A DNA stretch of 64,000 bases from Dastarcus helophoroides (lineage: Eukaryota; Arthropoda; Insecta; Coleoptera; Bothrideridae), in the NCBI GenBank assembly GCA_028583605.1, contig CM053327.1:20261629-20325628 (forward strand). Direction: 5' to 3'. Below are positions 59,149 through 64,000 of this stretch, one piece after another. How positions within the stretch are numbered: position 1 is the stretch's first letter; each line of letters begins with the position of its first letter. Position numbers and translations under genes: made by a program. Under the pieces are notes generated by a model. The model ran no database searches and had not been told where the DNA came from. It saw only the letters and a list, made by a program, of their open reading frames with translations.

Positions 59149-61015
59149 GTTGCATTTTTGTCTTGAAATTTGAACTTTCCTCTTAAAATCCAATTTTTTT
59201 TTGACTTTCTCGAAAATTGAAATTTTTTGTCCAATTGTAGCATAGACAAACCGAACTAGGGACATCCTGCATGTTATGAAATGTGTGTACTGTCATTATT
59301 CGTGAATTTCAAAGTAATATTTGTTGTTCAATGTTAAGTTTTGTTAATTTATTTATTGGATTTTCGTGACTAAGTTTTACAATCTGACATTCTAAGAACA
59401 TTTCAATAATTCATTTTAAGTTAACATACATTAGTCACGACATCCGATGCACAGATTGAACTGAGTAATATTCTACCTAATTCTATTTGGATGAAAATAA
59501 ACAAAAATATTTTTTTATCGATGTTAAGATGTTATACATGGAATAACACGACCTTTAGCGTAAATAATAACATTACATAATACATTGAAATTGTTTGCAC
59601 ATATGGGTTAAAACAAGCACTAGTAGATACCAAGGTTTATTGATTGTGGTGCAGTTTTACAATAAATGATAGTTTACAGTATTGTATTAACGCTATATAG
59701 TTTACCACAAATCTGTTTGGTATTTTTTCCCTTTCTACATTTAAAGATTAAGTGCTTAATTTATTTAACAACATTTTAAATGATAATGTACTTAACATAA
59801 ACCCACGTACCATGTAGCAAATGTAACACAATATAGAGTTGTAAGATAAAACGGAATAATAAATTTTATATTTCTTTAGAGTTTGGGTTTAGAGCACCTT
59901 AATCTAGTAGTATGTTTCAAAAAATCAATTCTTGTTTTATTAATATTTTATTTAAAAAAAAAGTAGTTTTAACTTCGAGAGATGTTCGGAAATGGAAAAG
60001 TAGCATGCTCTTTATGGGAAGTACAGCTTTAGTTGCAAAATATAATGCCCCACTTAAGAATAAACGTTCCAAAACTTCCTCATGAGTCAGTTTACAAAAG
60101 TTGCTTTTATTTTTATTGGGCATCTCTGTAAAATATTTTTAATTATACAGGGTATTCGGTTTAGCCTAAGCACTACACAACTTAAGTTTTTAAAATAGAG
60201 CAGCCTGTATATTACCCAGTTTTTAGATTCATCGTCAATAGATTGATTTTTTATACTAATATAAGGTTTTCTTAACATCTTTGTACTCGCGGACCACTTT
60301 CGAAATTTCGGAAACATCTCGGACTCTCCATAGGCGTAGGCAGCTGAGTATTGCATTTTTTCCTTAAGGTAGTACTGTCGATACTGCTAGAATCAAAAGT
60401 GCATTAAAAGTATGCATTATTTTGTTTGATTAAGTATTTAGACTAGACATTGTCGCGATTAAATAGAGAAATTTCTATAATCGAACAGTATCATAGTTAA
60501 AATGATTTAGTCGCAATAAAGAAATATTTCATTCGAAAAGTAAAAGCTTTTCTTAAAATAAAACATTCAAGAACAAACTACAGTAGGTTGAATTGCCAAA
60601 TTAATAAACAGGCAGTCCAGAAAAGTTTGTCACATAACCTTAAAGAGGAAGTAAACAATGGTGATTCATTCGACTCGATGGAGGGTCGTCGAACTGCTTA
60701 TATAAAAACCCCACATGTAATAAATTGAGGGAAAAGTACGACAAAAAATAAATTCTTGATATTTATTCGCTAATTACTACTATCACGCGCTCTAAAGCTG
60801 TACTTCCAAGTATCTAAAACGTTTTAAATATTATATGTACTTTTTGTAAAATACGATAAAATCTCGGGTTTCGAATAAGACCTAATGTTAAAAGTGTGAA
60901 ATTTCAAATGTTAGTGACTTTTTACTGGTTCTCTGTAGTTCCCCAAAAATTTAACTGGATCATTATCTTACTTCAATATACCAACATGCCGAGTTTCATT
61001 AAAATTTGGACGATG
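59149..61015. other. Intergenic, no gene seen
   Basis: AT-rich. 60140-60220 has MITE-like words (tatacagggtattcggttta, gcagcctgtatat). The minus frames at 59917-60356 have no family resemblance. Confidence 0.4.
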
Positions 61016-61019
61016 ATAA

Positions 61020-61540
61020 TAAAACCGATTCTTATACCCTAATGAATTTCCAGATTAAAGTTGAAATTTCGAAAAACAGCCGAACTTTTGGGAAAAAGGC
61101 CTAAAAATCGAATTTAAAACAAAAGCCCAACCCTTCGAAAATGTCGAAGTTTTGAAGACTCGAATTTTGTGAAAAAAATGCAGGTTCTTTTTTCTGTAAA
61201 TTTCAACTGTTTTTCTAGCTGTTTTTATTTCAAATTTAAAAATTATATAATGTGCGCCTTTTTAAAATTTCGTTTTAAAAATTGATATTTTGAGTTAAAT
61301 CTCGAATTCGTTTTATAATTTTCGAGTTTTTCTCAAAATGTTCGGTTTAAGCTTTAAATTTGAAAACTGCGTTTAAATGAATTTCGAGTAATTTCTTTAA
61401 TTTTTACCTTTGCCCAAAGTTTTGAGCTTTTTGTTTTTAATTTGACTTTAAAATTGAAATTTCCGCCCTTTCTTAATTTTGTCATTAATTTCGAAATTTT
61501 GACTTAAATGTCGAAATTTCTACATCCAACTGCTTAAATT
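61020..61540. repeat. Cryptic simple sequence with polarity switch
   Basis: 61030-61190 carries purine-biased words (gttgaaatttcgaaaa, aatgtcgaagttttga). 61200-61540 carries the complement (aaaatttcgttttaaa, gaaattttgacttaaa). Same family as 40440 and 54700. Confidence 0.5.
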
Positions 61541-61746
61541 TTTAAAATAAATATAGGCAGTGTTTTATTTTTTTTATTAATAGAATAATAAAGAGAAATT
61601 ATAATTATTCTTTCACGGCGATTTCATCGTGAAATTGTGAAATTTGGAAAAAATCACATTTGGAGCCACTGGAACATTAAAAAAATATTCATTACTCTGT
61701 GTTTTTTTGTTGTTGTTTACAACAATAACTGGTTTGTCTTTTTCAG

Positions 61747-61902
61747 CGGTTTATATTAGAAATTCTTACCCATATCAAGGAAGTCCGTCCATTGGCCCAT
61801 CAAATCAATCGGAAGCATATTTTAACGGTTCATCATACGTAAGATTACAGACAACAATTTCCTTGAAGAAGCAGACTGGTCTTAGTTTTAGAACTTGTAT
61901 AG
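61747..61902 (+). CDS. Laminin-G domain protein, exon 1 of 3 in window
   Basis: A strong acceptor (gtctttttcag, AG at 61745-61746) and donor (GTAAGA at 61903) bound 156 bases. The frame encodes VYIRNSYPYQGSPSIGPSNQ then SEAYFNGSSYVRLQ and KKQTGLSFRTC, the opening beta strands of a laminin-G domain (FxG.SYV followed by a SxxFRT strand). No ATG is present in this exon, so the start and any signal peptide lie upstream or in a missed exon. The frame upstream of the acceptor is hydrophobic, but it is T-rich because of the polypyrimidine tract and has no ATG. The protein is probably a neurexin/axotactin-like surface or secreted molecule; I cannot name the orthologue. Confidence 0.75.
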
Positions 61903-63592
61903 GTAAGAAAAAAAATTAAATTAGTCATTTGGTGTGAAACGGTGTGTATAATTGTATCTCCCGTTTTATATCCATTTACTGGTTTTGTATTTTGAAGTTG
62001 AACAGTTGAATAAAGTGTAAAAACCTACAACCTGTACGGTATTATAATATTTATTAGTTAATTTATCTTATTATAGATTTTCCCTTAAAGTTGCAGATAT
62101 TTGATGTAAATAATTTGAGGCAACTGATTTATTTCCCGTACATCTGTTCCCCAAAAATTTTAAAATATAATATAAAATTTGAAAACTGCATTTACTGATT
62201 ATCTGCTGGGCCCTTAAACTTAGAAAAAAGAAGCCTCTGAGACGATTTTACATTAGGTTAGCCCGGTGGCAGCTACAAAAAAGTCGATTACGTGAATTTT
62301 AAAGAGCCATAAATTTTTATTACTGATTTTACATTTTATTTCTAATTTAAATGAGGCAATAATAATATTCAACACCATCTACACCTATGTATTATTTCTA
62401 TTATTAATTACTATGTTTTAAATATGACTAAAGGAAACAAACAAAATTATAGTCAAAAATCAGTGCGAACGACGACCTCTCGAAACTTTTGATAAATCCG
62501 ACATACAACTAGTAGTTAGCATTCTACTTTAAATTTTTAATAGTTATTTGGCTTCTTAGCTTGTTCTTTATTAAGTTCATGGTAAAAAAAACTTGCTCGC
62601 ATGAATATGTCGTCCCAGAGCTCTCCATTGACCAAGTCATGTTTCTATTTAGTCATAGCATTCAGCACACTATTCCTAGTACCGAAAATTAGCGCATCAG
62701 ATTTGGGTACCTTTTTTTTTTAATTTTTTAGAGTTGTCCGCCTATAAATGTAGTGTTTTTTCTTTAAACTTTAGATATGGTTCGCTAAGATGCATGGTAA
62801 ATGGTAACGTCATCGTCAGTCATAAAATAAAGCGTCTACACCCATTTACCTTTTTTCAATTCAGTATGATCAATTTCCTTATTATTTAGGAACGTAAAAC
62901 GATACAATTTTCCATCGAGGCTTCTGCGAAACCTACTAGGTTTAGTAGACTTTCTATAGGCGTAATCATAATGGGAGCTGCAACTGCAGTCAAAAGAGGA
63001 CTTTTTTGTCTCAAAATTTAGAGCTTTGTATCAAAACTTGCATTTTCCTGGAAATTTCGACATTTTTAACTCTTCTCTATATTCGTCGTTTTGTGCCCCA
63101 AATCTCAGTTTTTCTTTTTTTTTCTAACTTACGTGTTTTTCTTTTCTTCTCAAAATTCTACAATTTGTGAAATGTTTTGTTTTTGCTAATTGGACGGATT
63201 TTTGCAGAAAGCCACAAATTCTTAAAAATTAGAGTTTTAGCACGTAACTCAGATGAAGTCATAATGTTTCCTGTAGAAAAGGACCAGGTCCCTTTATTTT
63301 AGGCACTTATTTTTTGCTTCGCAAATAATATAAACCTAATTTTAGGGCGATGGGCGTCTACTCGTTTCTTGGACAAAATTTTGTGGTTTTACCAAAAATG
63401 CAAATAAGAGTTGATCTCGGGAAATGCAAAAATTAAATCGATTGTATTTAAAGTGAAGGAATTTTTTGTGCTTTTTGTCGTTTTAACAAGTACACATTGA
63501 TTTTTTGTTGTTGAAAAATTGGTTTTATATGTGAAACTTGATTTTACTGATATCTTGTGTATTGAAATATTTTTGCTTAATCAATTTTGTAG
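61903..63592. other. Intron of the laminin-G gene, with nothing recognised inside
   Basis: 1690 bases between GTAAGA and TTTTGTAG. AT-rich with pyrimidine-biased stretches near 63000-63170 like the simple-sequence blocks. No element ends found. Confidence 0.55.
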
Positions 63593-63795
63593 GTGGCAGC
63601 TTATTTTCCCAGCAACTGAACGATGATCTGATAGAGTTGTCTGTTAATGCCGAGGGCTTGAGTTTAACAGTGACAACATCCGGAAAACATTTTGAAGAGA
63701 AAATACGTGGAAAATTTCTTAACAATCGGTGGCACACTATTGATTTGCAATACAAGCTTGGAAATTTAAGTTTGCGAATAGATCAGGAAAAGAGG
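63593..63795 (+). CDS. Laminin-G domain protein, exon 2 of 3 in window
   Basis: Acceptor tttgtag before 63593, donor GTAAAT after 63795. It completes a split glycine codon (G + GT) and encodes GGSLFSQQLNDDLIELSVNA, then GLSLTVTTSG, GKFLNNRWHTIDLQYKLGNL and SLRIDQEKR. The pattern W-H-T-I-x-L with an L-x-I-D strand is the core of laminin-G/neurexin LNS domains. Length and phases (1 in, 0 out) fit the neighbours. Confidence 0.85.
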
Positions 63796-63853
63796 GTAAA
63801 TAGCATTTACCATTTCGCCTCATATATGATCTAATATTTTTTTCTATTTTCAG

Positions 63854-64000
63854 CTTATTGCAAACTCTTCTTACAACAACGAGTTACTTACAAGTCCTGG
63901 ACTCTATAACGAGGGTGCTGCTGTTCTTTTGATAGGAAAGCAGTTCAATGGTTGTCTGCTAGAAGGACCTTCTATAGTATTTAATCCACTCATTATCACT
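63854..64000 (+). CDS. Laminin-G domain protein, exon 3, cut by window end
   Basis: Acceptor tattttcag before 63854. The open frame LIANSSYNNELLTSPGLYNE, then GAAVLLIGKQFNGCLLEGPS and IVFN, runs to the edge. The L-x-I-G then G-C-L strand is the typical end of a laminin-G domain, with the conserved cysteine, so one domain is nearly complete across the three exons. More exons must follow to the right. Confidence 0.82.

Noticed and set aside
60087..60356. 89-codon minus frame
   Set aside because: Crosses MITE-like termini and has no family resemblance.

Overview
This is a 64 kb stretch of a very AT-rich, repeat-laden animal genome, almost certainly an insect. The evidence is canonical GT-AG introns with U-rich acceptors, a PAQR3-type gene with short introns, insect-type Tc1/mariner, hAT, Helitron, MULE, Jockey-like LINE and Penelope-like debris, and dozens of fold-back elements ending in the CACCCTGTA-type termini usual in beetle genomes. 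A beetle fits best, but the order cannot be proved from sequence alone. Nothing bacterial, no CRISPR and no rRNA or convincing tRNA was seen.

Two host genes are supported. On the minus strand a PAQR3-like seven-pass membrane receptor (progestin/adipoQ, haemolysin-III fold) runs from its ATG exon at 40260-40180 across a 17.3 kb intron to five exons at 22883-21708. All joins keep phase except the last, where one extra base breaks the frame. On the plus strand three exons of a laminin-G domain protein (neurexin-like surface or secreted protein) lie at 61747-64000 and continue past the window edge.

The rest is mostly transposable elements, many nested. 1-3573 is a giant fold-back with about 417-bp internal tandem repeats and a second fold-back inside one arm. 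7185-8950 is another fold-back, followed directly by a hammerhead-ribozyme-like repeat. 17513-18480 is a broken MULE transposase. The PAQR3 first intron holds paired 1.2-1.4 kb TIR elements (one nested in a larger fold-back), a GTAACAGGATCATGG element, a hammerhead-containing repeat cluster, a Jockey-like LINE fragment split by a 526-bp hAT MITE, and a 903-bp Helitron. 42-53 kb holds a 205-bp hAT MITE with perfect 8-bp target duplication, a decayed DUF4817-type mariner, and a Tc1/mariner transposase gene split by a 3.9 kb hAT element whose own transposase is also broken.

The most notable signals are three hammerhead-ribozyme-like motif families in dispersed repeats (best at 35819-35862, others at 8986-9025 and in five Penelope-like fragments), strand-polar quasi-palindromic simple-sequence blocks at several loci, and a hAT MITE carrying three perfect AACCGGTT palindromes (Grainyhead-type sites). 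The two nested hAT insertions can be proved from the sequence itself: taking out the element plus one target copy restores the reading frame of the interrupted gene.
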